A stretch of 64,000 nucleotides of DNA, taken from Variovorax sp. S12S4. GTDB taxonomy: Bacteria > Pseudomonadota > Gammaproteobacteria > Burkholderiales > Burkholderiaceae_C. A program made the position numbers and the translations under genes. The stretch covers positions 1,837,001-1,901,000 of the forward strand of contig NZ_JALPKR020000002.1 in NCBI RefSeq assembly GCF_023195515.1. Reading direction: 5' to 3'. The notes under the pieces are model-generated. The model was not told where the DNA came from, did not search any database, and saw only the letters and a list, made by a program, of their open reading frames with translations. Of this stretch, positions 13,398 to 22,360 are shown in pieces. The number at the start of each line of letters is the position of its first letter. Position 1 is the stretch's first letter.

Positions 13398-14150
13398 ATG
13401 AACACCCGCCGCACCCTCATTGCCGCCGCACTCTCCAGCCTTGCCTTCTTCGGCTTTGCCGCCACCGCGCAAGCGCAGGGCGAGCCGCTGCGCGTGGCCA
13501 CCGATGCCACCTTTCCGCCGATGGAGTTCGTCGAGAACGGCAAGCGCACGGGTTTCGACGTGGAGCTGGTCGAAGCGATCGGCAAGACGCTGGGCCGCAA
13601 GATCGAGTGGATCGACATCGACTTCAAGGGCCTGGTGCCGGGACTCATTTCGAAGCGCTTCGACATGGCCGTCTCGGCCATCTACATCACCGACGAGCGC
13701 AAGAAGGTCGTCGACTTCACCGTGCCCTACTACGCGGGCGGCCTGGTCGTGATGGTGAAGGACGGGAACACGGCCATCAAGATGCCGGCCGACATCAACG
13801 GCAAGAAGGTCAGCGTGCAGGTGGGCACCAAGTCGGTCTCCTACACCAAGGAAAAGTATCCGCAGGTGCAGCTGATGGAAGTCGAGAAGAACCAGGAAAT
13901 GTTCAACCTGGTGGACATCGGCCGCGCCGATGCGGCTGTGACCGGCAAGCCCGCCGCTTACCAGTACGTGCGCACGCGCGGCGGCCTGAAGGTGCTGCCC
14001 GAGCAGATCACCACCGAGGAATACGGCATGGCCATCCGCAAGGACACGCCCGAGCTCACCAAGGCAGTGAACGGCGCCATCGAGAAGCTCAAGGCCGACG
14101 GCACCTATGCGCAAATCGTCGCGAAGTGGTTCAACGCCAGCGCCAAGTAA
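13398..14150 (+). CDS. Polar amino acid ABC transporter substrate-binding protein
   Basis: A 250-residue SBP_bac_3-family protein with a Sec signal (MNTRRTLIAAAL, cleavage after AQA). The mature part starts LRVATDATFPPMEFVENGKR, with GFDVELVEAIGKTLGRK and the ligand region DMAVSAIYITDERKKVVDFT, typical of the HisJ/GlnH group. Inside the hut locus, histidine is the likely ligand. The matching permease follows after 12 bp, but no ATPase gene is adjacent. Confidence 0.88.
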   Translation: MNTRRTLIAAALSSLAFFGFAATAQAQGEPLRVATDATFPPMEFVENGKRTGFDVELVEAIGKTLGRKIEWIDIDFKGLVPGLISKRFDMAVSAIYITDERKKVVDFTVPYYAGGLVVMVKDGNTAIKMPADINGKKVSVQVGTKSVSYTKEKYPQVQLMEVEKNQEMFNLVDIGRADAAVTGKPAAYQYVRTRGGLKVLPEQITTEEYGMAIRKDTPELTKAVNGAIEKLKADGTYAQIVAKWFNASAK

Positions 14151-14162
14151 TCCGGCCGGCTC

Positions 14163-14831
14163 ATGGATCTCGATTTCTCGCCGGTCTGGCAAGGCTGGCC
14201 CGACCTGCTGCGCGGCGCGCTCGTCACGGTGGAAATTACCGCCTGCGCGCTCGCCCTCGGCTGCGTGCTGGGCCTCGTGGTCGGCATCGGGCGGCTCAAC
14301 CCCAAGCGGCGCTGGCTCTACGGCCTATGCACTGCCTATGTGGCGGCGATTCGCGGCACGCCGCTGCTGGTGCAGCTGTTCATCTTGTTCTTCGGCCTGC
14401 CGCACTTCGGCATCTTGCTGCCGGCCTTCCTGTGCGGCGTGCTGGGGCTGGGCGTGTATTCGGGCGCGTATGTGTCGGAGATCGTGCGCGGCGCCATCCA
14501 GTCGATCGACAAGGGCCAGACCCTCGCGGCCCAGTCGCTGGGCATGACACCCGCCACGGCGATGCGCGAGATCGTGCTGCCGCAGGCGGTGGTGCGCATG
14601 ATCCCGCCGCTGGGCAACGAGTTCATTGCGCTCATCAAGAACTCGGCGCTGGTGTCGCTGCTCACCATTCACGACGTGATGCATGAGGGGCAGAAGATCA
14701 TCAGCGTGTCGTACCGCTCGCTCGAGGTGTACCTTGCCATCGCGCTCGTGTACTTCGTGCTCACGGGCACGATGACGCTGGTTCTCAGGCACTTCGAGCA
14801 GAAGCTGCGGCAGGGCGGGTTGATGCGATGA
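14163..14831 (+). CDS. Polar amino acid ABC transporter permease (HisM/GlnP type)
   Basis: A 222-residue inner-membrane protein with about five helices. The family block AAIRGTPLLVQLFILFFGLP and the EAA loop AQSLGMTPATAMREIVLPQA are clear. It pairs with the binding protein just upstream. A partner ATPase is missing here, so the complex must borrow one encoded elsewhere. A palindromic repeat follows the gene. Confidence 0.88.
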   Translation: MDLDFSPVWQGWPDLLRGALVTVEITACALALGCVLGLVVGIGRLNPKRRWLYGLCTAYVAAIRGTPLLVQLFILFFGLPHFGILLPAFLCGVLGLGVYSGAYVSEIVRGAIQSIDKGQTLAAQSLGMTPATAMREIVLPQAVVRMIPPLGNEFIALIKNSALVSLLTIHDVMHEGQKIISVSYRSLEVYLAIALVYFVLTGTMTLVLRHFEQKLRQGGLMR

Positions 14832-14847
14832 GTCTGCATTTCGTCTT

Positions 14848-14963
14848 TCTCCCTCCCCTGTCGGGGGAGGGTTGGGGTGGGGGCACGACGGCCTCGACCC
14901 GCGCTCGGCGCTCGCCGGGCACCGCCCCCATCCCGGCCTTCCCCGGAAGGGGAAGGAGCAAGA
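14848..14963. repeat. Palindromic intergenic repeat, copy A
   Basis: Left half with CTCCCTCCCCTG and GGGTTGGGGTGGGGG; right half CCCCCATCCC and CCTTCCCCGGAAGGGGAAGG. The halves are inverted copies, each itself a small palindrome, around about 45 variable bp. Related elements lie at 40119, 44914 and 56945, with a half copy at 54562. The right end supplies the AAGGAG in front of hutD. Confidence 0.75.
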
Positions 14964-14972
14964 GGACCGGCC

Positions 14973-15545
14973 ATGAAACGCGTGCAGCGCTTCTCCCGCG
15001 CATCGCTCCCGGCCAAGCCATGGAAGAACGGCGGCGGCACCACGCAGGAAATCATCAGCTGGCCCGAGGGCGCGGGGCTCGACGACTTTAGCTGGCGCGC
15101 GAGCATCGCCACCATTGCGGCGCCGGGGCCGTTCTCGGTGTTCGAAGGCGTCGACCGCAGCATCATGCTGCTCGAAGGCGATGGCGTGCGGCTCTTCACA
15201 CCCGACGGACGAACGGACCACCGGCTCGACGCGCCGCACCGGCCCTTCACTTTCAGCGGCGACGAGGCGATCGATTGCGCGCTGCTCGGCGGCGCATCGA
15301 ACGACTTCAACATCATGGCGCGGCGCGGCCGGTGGCGCGCCGAAGTGCAGGTGCTCGCCGAGCCCTCGGTCGTCGAGCCAGCTCCGCACGGCGTGCTGCT
15401 TGCGCTGCGCGGCACGTGGCGCCTGAACGGCGAGGCGCGCGCCGAAGGCGAGGGCGTGTACTGGGCCGAAGACGCGCAGGCGTGGCAAGCCGTGCCGGAG
15501 GACGAAGGCGCGCGGTTGGCAGCGGTTCGCATCGTGCCGGCGTAA
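14973..15545 (+). CDS. hutD: HutD family protein (histidine degradation accessory)
   Basis: A 190-residue cupin-like protein. The family signature is LPAKPWKNGGGTTQEII near the N-terminus, followed by FSWRASIATIAAPGPFSVF. HutD is conserved in proteobacterial hut operons; in Pseudomonas it is proposed to act as a governor limiting operon expression at high urocanate, with no established catalytic role. ATG 14973 has AAGGAG, provided by the palindromic repeat, 12 nt upstream. hutI follows after 24 bp. Confidence 0.9.
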   Translation: MKRVQRFSRASLPAKPWKNGGGTTQEIISWPEGAGLDDFSWRASIATIAAPGPFSVFEGVDRSIMLLEGDGVRLFTPDGRTDHRLDAPHRPFTFSGDEAIDCALLGGASNDFNIMARRGRWRAEVQVLAEPSVVEPAPHGVLLALRGTWRLNGEARAEGEGVYWAEDAQAWQAVPEDEGARLAAVRIVPA

Positions 15546-15569
15546 GCTCTGGAATACCGAAAGAGACCC

Positions 15570-16820
15570 ATGACATCCGCAATCTCGTACCCCTCGGCCG
15601 ATGGCCTCTGGACTGGCCTTCGCCTCGCGCCCGGTGCTGCGCCGGCCACCCCTGCGGAAGCCGCTGCCGATGCCGCCATCGCGGTGGAAGGGGGCAAGGT
15701 CCGCTGGGTAGGCGCACGCCATGCGCTGCCCGCCGAATTTGCGGGCCTTGCATCGCACGACGGCGGCGGCGCGCTTGTCACGCCGGGCCTGGTCGATTGC
15801 CACACCCACCTGGTCTACGGCGGCCAGCGTGCCAACGAGTTCGCAATGCGGCTCGCGGGCGCGAGCTACGAAGAGGTGGCAAAGGCGGGCGGCGGCATCG
15901 TCTCGTCGGTGCGCGCCACGCGCGAAGCCGATGAAGACATGCTCTTTGCACAGGCTGCGCAGCGGCTCGAGCAATTGCTGGCCGACGGCGTCTGCGCCAT
16001 CGAAATCAAGTCGGGCTACGGCCTTTCGCTCGAGCATGAGCGCAAGCAACTGCGCGTGGCGCGGCGCCTTGGCGATGCCTACGGCGTGACCGTGCGCACC
16101 ACCTTTCTCGGCGCGCATGCGCTGCCGCCCGAATACGCGGGCCGCAGCGGCGACTACATCGACCTCGTCTGCAGCCAGATGCTGCCCGCGCTTGCCGCCG
16201 AAGGGCTGGTCGATGCGGTGGACGTGTTCTGCGAACGCATCGCGTTTTCACTGGCCCAAACCGAGCAGGTCTTCAAGGCCGCGAAAGCACTGGGCCTGCC
16301 CGTCAAGCTGCACGCCGAGCAGCTCTCCGACATGGGCGGTGCCGCGCTCGCCGCGCGCTACGGCGCGCTCTCGTGCGACCACATCGAGCACCTGTCGGCC
16401 GAAGGCATCGAGGCCATGCGCCGGTCGGGCACCGTGGCCGTGCTGCTGCCCGGCGCCTACTACACGCTGCGCGACACGCACCTGCCGCCCATCGAGGCGC
16501 TGCGCGCCGCCGGCGTGCCGATGGCCGTGTCGACCGACCACAACCCCGGCACATCGCCCGCACTGAGCCTGCTGTTGATGATGAACATGGCGTGCACGCT
16601 GTTCCGCCTGACCGTGCCCGAGGCGCTGGCCGGCGTCACGGTGCATGCGGCGCGCGCGCTCGGCCTGCAGGACACGCACGGCGCCATTGCGGTGGGCATG
16701 CCTGCCAACTTCGTGCTGTGGAATGTGGGCGAGGCGGCCGAGCTGGCCTACTGGTTCGGCCAGCGCCCGGTGCGCACCGTGGTTCGTAAGGGCCGAATTG
16801 CCGTGGGAGCCGCCGCATGA
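15570..16820 (+). CDS. hutI: Imidazolonepropionase
   Basis: A 416-residue amidohydrolase-superfamily enzyme that hydrolyses 4-imidazolone-5-propionate to N-formimidoyl-L-glutamate. Metal ligands: [17 protein letters not shown] (HxH), a histidine in [14 protein letters not shown] and an aspartate in [11 protein letters not shown]. The length matches the family. The last codons overlap hutF by 4 bp (ATGA), indicating translational coupling. Confidence 0.95.
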   Translation: MTSAISYPSADGLWTGLRLAPGAAPATPAEAAADAAIAVEGGKVRWVGARHALPAEFAGLASHDGGGALVTPGLVDCHTHLVYGGQRANEFAMRLAGASYEEVAKAGGGIVSSVRATREADEDMLFAQAAQRLEQLLADGVCAIEIKSGYGLSLEHERKQLRVARRLGDAYGVTVRTTFLGAHALPPEYAGRSGDYIDLVCSQMLPALAAEGLVDAVDVFCERIAFSLAQTEQVFKAAKALGLPVKLHAEQLSDMGGAALAARYGALSCDHIEHLSAEGIEAMRRSGTVAVLLPGAYYTLRDTHLPPIEALRAAGVPMAVSTDHNPGTSPALSLLLMMNMACTLFRLTVPEALAGVTVHAARALGLQDTHGAIAVGMPANFVLWNVGEAAELAYWFGQRPVRTVVRKGRIAVGAAA

Positions 16821-18202
16821 CGCGCACGCTGTTTGCAGCCGACGCATTGCTGCCCGGCGGCTGGGCCAGCAACGTTCTGTTGTCGTGGAACGATGCCGGC
16901 CAGCTCACGCAGGTGCAGTCCGCAGCTCAGCCGGCAGCCGGCGCGCAGGTGGCAAACGGCCCCGTGATCCCCGGCATGCCCAACCTGCATTCGCACGCCT
17001 TCCAGCGCGCCTTCGCAGGGCTCACCGAACACCGCGCCGAGCAGCACGACAGCTTCTGGAGCTGGCGCACGCTGATGTACCGCTTTGCCGCGCGCCTCGG
17101 GCCGCAGCACATGGAGGCCATTGCCACCTGGCTCTATGCCGAAATGCTCGAAGCCGGCTACACCAGCGTGTGCGAGTTTCAATACGTGCACCACGACGCC
17201 GACGGCCGCCCTTATGCGAACGACGCAACGCTGAGCCTCGCGCTGCTGCGCGCCGCGCAAAAGGTGGGCATCGGCTTCACGCTGCTGCCCGTGCTCTACC
17301 AGACCAGCGGCTTTGGCGGCCTGCCGCCCAACGAAGGGCAGCGCCGCTTCATCCGCTCGACCGACTCGATGCTGCGCCTGCTCGATGCGCTCAAGCCCGT
17401 GTGCGACGCACAGGGCGCTCGGCTGGGCCTTGCGCCGCACTCGCTGCGCGCCGTGCCGCCTGATGCCCTGCGCGAAGCCGTGGCGGGCCTGGAAGCCATC
17501 GACCCCGCCGCCCCGATCCACATCCACATTGCCGAGCAGACCAAGGAAGTCGACGATTGCATGGCCTGGAGCGGCCAGCGCCCGGTGGCCTGGCTGCTCG
17601 ACCATGCACCGGTCGATGCGCGCTGGTGCCTCGTGCATGCCACGCACATGGACATGGCCGAATACGAGCGCGGCGCAAAGAGCGGCGCGGTGGCCGGCCT
17701 GTGTCCCACCACCGAAGCCAACCTCGGCGATGGCATCTTCGACTTTTCGGCATGGCGCCACCATGGCGGCGCCTGGGGCGTGGGCTCCGACAGCCATGCC
17801 ACCGTGAACGCGGCCGAAGAGCTGCTGATGCTCGAATACAGCCAGCGCCTGGGCAAGCGGCAGCGCAACGTCGGCGCGAGCGCGGCGCAGCCGCACGTGG
17901 CCACCGCGCTCACGCTCGAAGCGGTGCGCGGCGGCGCGCAGGCGTCGGGCCGGCCCATCGGCGGGCTGGCGGTGGGGCAGCAAGCCGACTTCGTCGTGCT
18001 CGATGCCGCGCAGCTCGCGCTGCAGGGCTTGCCAGCGCCCGACATGCTGTCGTCGCACGTCTTTGCCAGCCACCGCACGTCGGCCATCGATGCCGTGTGG
18101 GTGGCAGGCCGGCCGCGCGTGCAGGCGGGCCGCCATGCACTGCACAACGAGGCTGCCGCCGCATTCGTCGCAGCGCGCGGCCAGCTTCTTCTGGAAAATT
18201 GA
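16817..18202 (+). CDS. hutF: Formimidoylglutamate deiminase
   Basis: A 461-residue zinc amidohydrolase that converts N-formimidoyl-L-glutamate to N-formyl-L-glutamate plus ammonia. Motifs: [18 protein letters not shown] (HxH), [22 protein letters not shown] and [11 protein letters not shown]. Its presence together with hutG shows the five-step pathway that releases formate, rather than the four-step route releasing formamide. Confidence 0.95.
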   Translation: MTRTLFAADALLPGGWASNVLLSWNDAGQLTQVQSAAQPAAGAQVANGPVIPGMPNLHSHAFQRAFAGLTEHRAEQHDSFWSWRTLMYRFAARLGPQHMEAIATWLYAEMLEAGYTSVCEFQYVHHDADGRPYANDATLSLALLRAAQKVGIGFTLLPVLYQTSGFGGLPPNEGQRRFIRSTDSMLRLLDALKPVCDAQGARLGLAPHSLRAVPPDALREAVAGLEAIDPAAPIHIHIAEQTKEVDDCMAWSGQRPVAWLLDHAPVDARWCLVHATHMDMAEYERGAKSGAVAGLCPTTEANLGDGIFDFSAWRHHGGAWGVGSDSHATVNAAEELLMLEYSQRLGKRQRNVGASAAQPHVATALTLEAVRGGAQASGRPIGGLAVGQQADFVVLDAAQLALQGLPAPDMLSSHVFASHRTSAIDAVWVAGRPRVQAGRHALHNEAAAAFVAARGQLLLEN

Positions 18203-18207
18203 GCCCC

Positions 18208-19023
18208 ATGAGTTTCACCACCACCGAACCCGCATTCCGCTTCCGCCAGGGCACGCGTCCCTTGCTCATCTCCATGCCGCACGTCGGCACCTACGTGCCG
18301 CCCGCGCTGGCCGCCCGCTTTACCGAAGAGGCGCGCCATGTGCCCGACACCGACTGGCACCTCGAGCGGCTCTACGACTTTGCCGACGAACTCGGCGCCT
18401 CGGTGCTCGTTGCCACGCATTCGCGCTACGTGATCGACCTGAACCGTCCGCCGGATGGCGCGAGCCTGTACCCGGGCCAGAGCGTCACTGGCCTGTGCCC
18501 GGTCGACACCTTCGACGACACGCCCCTCTACGCGTCCAGCGACGATCTACCGGACGACGAGGAAGTCGCCGCGCGGCGCGAGGCAATCTGGCGCCCATAC
18601 CACCAGCAGCTGCAAGCCGAGCTCGACCGCCTGAAGGCGGCGCACGGCACCATCGCACTGTGGGACGCCCACTCGATCCGCTCGGTGCTGCCGCGCTTCT
18701 TCGAAGGCAAGCTGCCCGACCTGAACCTGGGCACCGGCAACGGCACCAGCTGCGACCCGGCGCTCGCAGCCACGCTGCTTGGCATCGCCGAATCGGCCCC
18801 CGGCTATTCCGGCGTGCTCAACGGCCGCTTCAAGGGCGGCCACATCACGCGCCAGTACGGCAACCCCGCGGCGGGCGTGCATGCGGTGCAACTGGAAATG
18901 ACGCAGTCGAGCTACATGCAGGAGAAGCTGCCCTTCGACTGCCTGCCCGAGGTGGCCGCCGGCGTGCAGCCGCATGTGCGGCGGATGATCGAGGCGGTGC
19001 TGGCTTTCGTCGAAAGTCGCTAA
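18208..19023 (+). CDS. hutG: N-formylglutamate deformylase
   Basis: A 271-residue enzyme that splits N-formyl-L-glutamate into glutamate and formate, the last hut step. Family blocks: LLISMPHVGTYVPPAL, TDWHLERLYDFA, YVIDLNRPPDG, LWDAHSIRSVLPRFFEG and FKGGHITRQYG, with the His/Glu residues of the zinc site. It starts 5 bp after hutF and is the last gene of the hut series. Confidence 0.94.
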   Translation: MSFTTTEPAFRFRQGTRPLLISMPHVGTYVPPALAARFTEEARHVPDTDWHLERLYDFADELGASVLVATHSRYVIDLNRPPDGASLYPGQSVTGLCPVDTFDDTPLYASSDDLPDDEEVAARREAIWRPYHQQLQAELDRLKAAHGTIALWDAHSIRSVLPRFFEGKLPDLNLGTGNGTSCDPALAATLLGIAESAPGYSGVLNGRFKGGHITRQYGNPAAGVHAVQLEMTQSSYMQEKLPFDCLPEVAAGVQPHVRRMIEAVLAFVESR

Positions 19024-19071
19024 AGCACTGACGGCCGCCAGGGGCGGCTCTGCTTCCTACAATCAGGGGCT

Positions 19072-20121
19072 ATGAAGCCCCTTGTCTACACCCGCGGCCA
19101 GGCACTCGCCGGCATCCTCGAAAAGCGCATCGCCATCCTCGACGGCGCCATGGGCACGATGATCCAGCGCTTCAAGCTCACCGAAGAGCAGTACCGCGGT
19201 GAGCGCTTCAAGGACTTCGAGCGCGACGTGAAGGGCAACAATGAGCTGCTCTCGCTGACGCGGCCCGACGTGATCCGCGACATTCACGAGGGCTACCTTG
19301 CGGCGGGCGCCGACCTCATCGAGACCAACACCTTCGGCGCGACCACCATCGCGCAGGAGGACTACAAGATGGCGCACCTGGCGCGCGAAATGAACCTCGA
19401 GTCGGCCAAGCTCGCGCGCGCGGCCTGCGACAAGTTCAGCACGCCCGACAAGCCCCGCTTCGTGGCCGGCGCCCTGGGCCCGACGCCCAAGACCGCGAGC
19501 ATCAGCCCCGACGTGAACGACCCGGGTGCGCGCAATGTCGACTTCGAGCAGCTGCGCGCGGCCTACTACGAGCAGACCGAGGCGCTGGTCGAGGGCGGCG
19601 CCGACGTGATCCTGGTCGAGACGATTTTCGACACGCTCAACGCCAAGGCCGCGCTGTTCGCGGTGGACGAGTACTTCGACAACAGCGGCCAACGCCTGCC
19701 GCTCATCATCAGCGGTACCGTGACCGACGCCTCGGGCCGCATCCTCAGCGGGCAGACCGTGACCGCCTTCTGGCACAGCGTGCGCCATGCGCAGCCGCTG
19801 GCCGTGGGGCTGAACTGCGCGCTGGGTGCGGCGCTGATGCGCCCCTACATCCAGGAACTCGCCAAGGTGGCGGGCGACACCTTCATCAGCTGCTACCCGA
19901 ACGCGGGCCTGCCCAACCCGATGAGCGAAACCGGCTTCGACGAGACGCCGGACGTCACCTCGCGGCTGCTGCACGAGTTTGCGGCCGAAGGGCTGGTGAA
20001 CATCGTCGGCGGCTGCTGCGGCACCACGCCGGACCACATTGCGGCCATCGGCCAGGCCGTGGCGCCGGTGCCCGGAAGGCTGTTGAACAACAGCGCCGGC
20101 TTCTACCGCGAAGCGGCCTGA
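19072..20121 (+). CDS. metH: Methionine synthase, homocysteine-binding half (split MetH)
   Basis: A 349-residue protein equal to the first module of cobalamin-dependent Met[33 protein letters not shown] and the zinc cysteines in [10 protein letters not shown] and [16 protein letters not shown]. It ends where the pterin-binding module would begin. In many Burkholderiales MetH is encoded as two genes. Here the partner (34137) lies 14 kb away beyond a T6SS island, where a nearby position would be expected. Together they should make methionine from homocysteine and methyl-tetrahydrofolate. A possible -10 TACAAT lies at 19058. Confidence 0.93.
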   Translation: MKPLVYTRGQALAGILEKRIAILDGAMGTMIQRFKLTEEQYRGERFKDFERDVKGNNELLSLTRPDVIRDIHEGYLAAGADLIETNTFGATTIAQEDYKMAHLAREMNLESAKLARAACDKFSTPDKPRFVAGALGPTPKTASISPDVNDPGARNVDFEQLRAAYYEQTEALVEGGADVILVETIFDTLNAKAALFAVDEYFDNSGQRLPLIISGTVTDASGRILSGQTVTAFWHSVRHAQPLAVGLNCALGAALMRPYIQELAKVAGDTFISCYPNAGLPNPMSETGFDETPDVTSRLLHEFAAEGLVNIVGGCCGTTPDHIAAIGQAVAPVPGRLLNNSAGFYREAA

Positions 20122-20205
20122 CCAGGCGCCCGGGGCTTCGCGCCCCCGGCTGATTGACGGCATCCGGGCCGCCGCCTAGGCTGGCGGCGCAAAGGAAGCC
20201 TATTC

Positions 20206-21144
20206 ATGAACAACAAACTCTCCATGCGCTGGGTCGGCATCGGCGCGCTTGCCTTGGCGCTGCCCCTGGTGGCCACGGCGCAGCAGGCCTTCACGCGCGG
20301 CACCGTCAACATGCGCGCGGGCCCCTCGGGCGACTACCCGCTGGTGGCGCGCCTCGCGCCGGGCCAGCCGCTCGACGTGATCGGCTGTACCGGCGGCTAC
20401 AGCTGGTGCGACGTGGTGCTGCCCGACGGCGGGCGCGGCTGGGTCTGGGCCCGCAGCCTCGACTACGCCTACCAGGAGCAGCGTGTGCCGCTCTCGACCT
20501 ACGCGGCGGTGATCGGCGTGCCGGTCGTGACCTTCGTGATCGGCAACTACTGGTCCAACTACTACCGCGACCGGCCCTGGTACGGCGAGCGGCGCTGGTG
20601 GGGCAGCCGGCCGCCGCCTCCGCCGGCGCCCGGCTGGCGTCCGCCGCCGCCCGTGCGGCCGGCCTGGCAACCAAAGCCGTGGCCGGGCCCGGGCTTCAAG
20701 CCCGCGCCGGGGCCGGGCGTTCGCCCACAGCATGCACAGGGCCACCGGCCACCGCAGCCCCGGCCGGACTTCCGCCCACCGTCGGACCCCGGCTTCAAGC
20801 CGCCGCGGCCGCAGCCGGCCTTCCGACCCGGACCGCCGCCCGGCCAACCGCAAATGCATCCGGGCGGAGGCGGAGGCGGTGGCCGGCATGGCCGTGGTGA
20901 CGGGGGCGGTGGTGGCGGAGGGGGCGGTCGCCACGGAGGCGGAGGCGACGGCGGCGGCAAGGGTGGAGGCCACGGCGGAGGCGGTGGCAAGGGCGGCGGA
21001 CACGGCCGGCCACCGCGACTAGCTAGCCCGCGGGCGCAAACCGCGGCGGCTTGCCCGACACCTCTAGGTTGGCCGGTGCGTCGCCGGCGCCCTTCTCCTC
21101 AACTCAGTCGTCAAGCAGTCCAAGTTGCCGCGCTCGCGCGCTGA
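20206..21144 (+). CDS. SH3 domain protein with Pro/Gly-rich tail
   Basis: A Sec signal (cleavage near ATAQQ) and a bacterial SH3 domain (RGTVNMRAGPSGDYPLVARL to GWVWARSLDYAY, residues about 29-90). A hydrophobic stretch (TYAAVIGVPVVTFVIGN) and a long Pro- then Gly-rich tail follow. Probably an envelope protein. As read, the frame is open to 21144 over the convergent neighbour. One extra base in the Gly-rich G runs (about 20870-21000) would end it at the TAG at 21024-21026, inside the 21-bp direct repeat. I consider that earlier end likely. Confidence 0.75.
   Translation: MNNKLSMRWVGIGALALALPLVATAQQAFTRGTVNMRAGPSGDYPLVARLAPGQPLDVIGCTGGYSWCDVVLPDGGRGWVWARSLDYAYQEQRVPLSTYAAVIGVPVVTFVIGNYWSNYYRDRPWYGERRWWGSRPPPPPAPGWRPPPPVRPAWQPKPWPGPGFKPAPGPGVRPQHAQGHRPPQPRPDFRPPSDPGFKPPRPQPAFRPGPPPGQPQMHPGGGGGGGRHGRGDGGGGGGGGGRHGGGGDGGGKGGGHGGGGGKGGGHGRPPRLASPRAQTAAACPTPLGWPVRRRRPSPQLSRQAVQVAALAR
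21019..21039. repeat. Direct repeat L flanking the T6SS island (candidate attachment site)
   Basis: CTAGCTAGCCCGCGG then GCGCAA: 20 of 21 bases match 32475-32495 in the same orientation. The left copy sits at the end of the SH3 gene; the right copy is the end of the LysR gene. Everything from the AP2-like ORF to vgrG lies between them. Confidence 0.55.
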
Positions 21145-21493
21145 CGGCCATTGCGAAAGCGGCGCTGTACCCATAAAGACCGATTGAGAAAACACGGGCC
21201 ACAACGCGTCCATTGGCTTTGGTGGTCGCTTTCCAATAAGGGCCTCCGGACGACCCTTTCCACAGAACAGCTCCACTCACTCCGCTTGTGTTGTTCGGGT
21301 GCACGACCTTCGTGCAGCTTCGCTTGCTGAAGGGCGCATGTTCGGCAACTACCGCATCGCGCCACGCCATTGCCGCCTTGGCTGTTCCACCATCCGACGT
21401 GTCTCTGAACTTCTTCTGAAAGATTTGTTGGCCGCGTCTGAGCTGGACCGCCCATCCGTTGCGGCTCTCCAGTCTGTAAATGCTGTCTCTCAC
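21104..21493 (-). CDS. AP2-domain-like small protein
   Basis: A 129-residue protein from a GTG start. The middle to C-terminal part (HPNNTSGVSGAVLWKG, PYWKATTKANGRVV, FSIGLYGYSAAFAMAV) resembles the three-strand AP2/ERF DNA-binding fold found in bacterial and phage HNH and integrase-type proteins. No nuclease domain is visible. Base composition is less GC-rich than the flanks, in line with transfer. It is the first ORF inside the left direct repeat. The function is unknown. Confidence 0.55.
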   Translation of the reverse strand: MRDSIYRLESRNGWAVQLRRGQQIFQKKFRDTSDGGTAKAAMAWRDAVVAEHAPFSKRSCTKVVHPNNTSGVSGAVLWKGSSGGPYWKATTKANGRVVARVFSIGLYGYSAAFAMAVSARARQLGLLDD

Positions 21494-21571
21494 TATCCGT
21501 TTCGCAGCTATGAATCTTTCTCGTTTGGCCTCTCAAGGTGTCGATGGGACGTGCTCATGGGGGTAGCCGGC

Positions 21572-22333
21572 TCACCGGTTGTGTAGGAACTGCGGCGCCG
21601 CGAGACTCGTCGATAAAGCGTTCGACCGCTCGCCAGTGCGCAAGCAGATCGGGGAGCCGCCTGTGCGGCATGTGCTCACCATCGAGTGGAGCCGATACTG
21701 CATGTTCTCCAATTCGCGCCGGCCTTTGGCTGCGTATCGGTAGAGGCCTTCGAACCCCAATCTGAGAATGACCAGCATCAGTTCCAGCAGGTCAAGGTGG
21801 GCGTGCGGCTTGTTGACGAGCCATCCGACGAGCCGAAACACCTTGGCGCCTCCGTTGCTGTCGCCGTGAAAGTGAACGGCCAACGAGCGCGTCGCTTCCG
21901 GATGGGTCTCGACATCGTCCGCGTTGGAGCCGACCACCCGTGCGTCAGCGGCGGCGGCATCAAGCGCGGTGCACAGCGAATAGCTGGCGCCCAGAATCAC
22001 CTCGTAGCGAATCCCAGCGTCGTTGCAGACGGATTGGAACAACGCGACTTCTTCCTTCAACCGAAGGTAAACCGCATCGGCTTGGGCAACGTCCAGTCGG
22101 GCGGCCATGCCGGCAAGAGCTGTGAGCAAAGGGCGTGCAGCGTCGAACAAGGGGGACGCGGCAGTCCGCATGGCCTCGAGCCGGTCGGGCTGCGGTGACA
22201 GGCGCGCGAGTTCCTGCGGCCCTTGCAGAATGGGCTCGGGTGGAACTGGCGGCCGGGCCGCCTCCGCCAGTTCGTGCTCGGCACGCTCGACCTGATCCTC
22301 GGCCGCAATCTTGACTTCTTCGAGAAGGGGCAT
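21572..22333 (-). CDS. Truncated DotU/TssL-like T6SS protein
   Basis: The middle matches the DotU/TssL cytoplasmic fold: LKEEVALFQSVCNDAGI, SYSLCTALDAAAADA, and HLDLLELMLVILRLGFEGLY followed by GRRELENMQYRLHSMVS. After that the sequence changes to an unrelated tail of about 35 residues, and the C-terminal membrane anchor expected of TssL is missing. The usual TPWG motif is also absent. No other T6SS structural gene is present, so this is probably a broken or repurposed copy stranded at the edge of the effector island. It starts 28 bp after the first DUF6708 gene. Confidence 0.6.
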   Translation of the reverse strand: MPLLEEVKIAAEDQVERAEHELAEAARPPVPPEPILQGPQELARLSPQPDRLEAMRTAASPLFDAARPLLTALAGMAARLDVAQADAVYLRLKEEVALFQSVCNDAGIRYEVILGASYSLCTALDAAAADARVVGSNADDVETHPEATRSLAVHFHGDSNGGAKVFRLVGWLVNKPHAHLDLLELMLVILRLGFEGLYRYAAKGRRELENMQYRLHSMVSTCRTGGSPICLRTGERSNALSTSLAAPQFLHNR

Positions 22334-22360
22334 GAAAGCAGCCCTTTTATTTGTGCAGGT

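Noticed and set aside
20127..20153. Rho-independent terminator after the first metH gene
   Set aside because: GGGGC-TTCGC-GCCCC can pair, but there is no U tract after it; in such GC-rich DNA similar stems are common.
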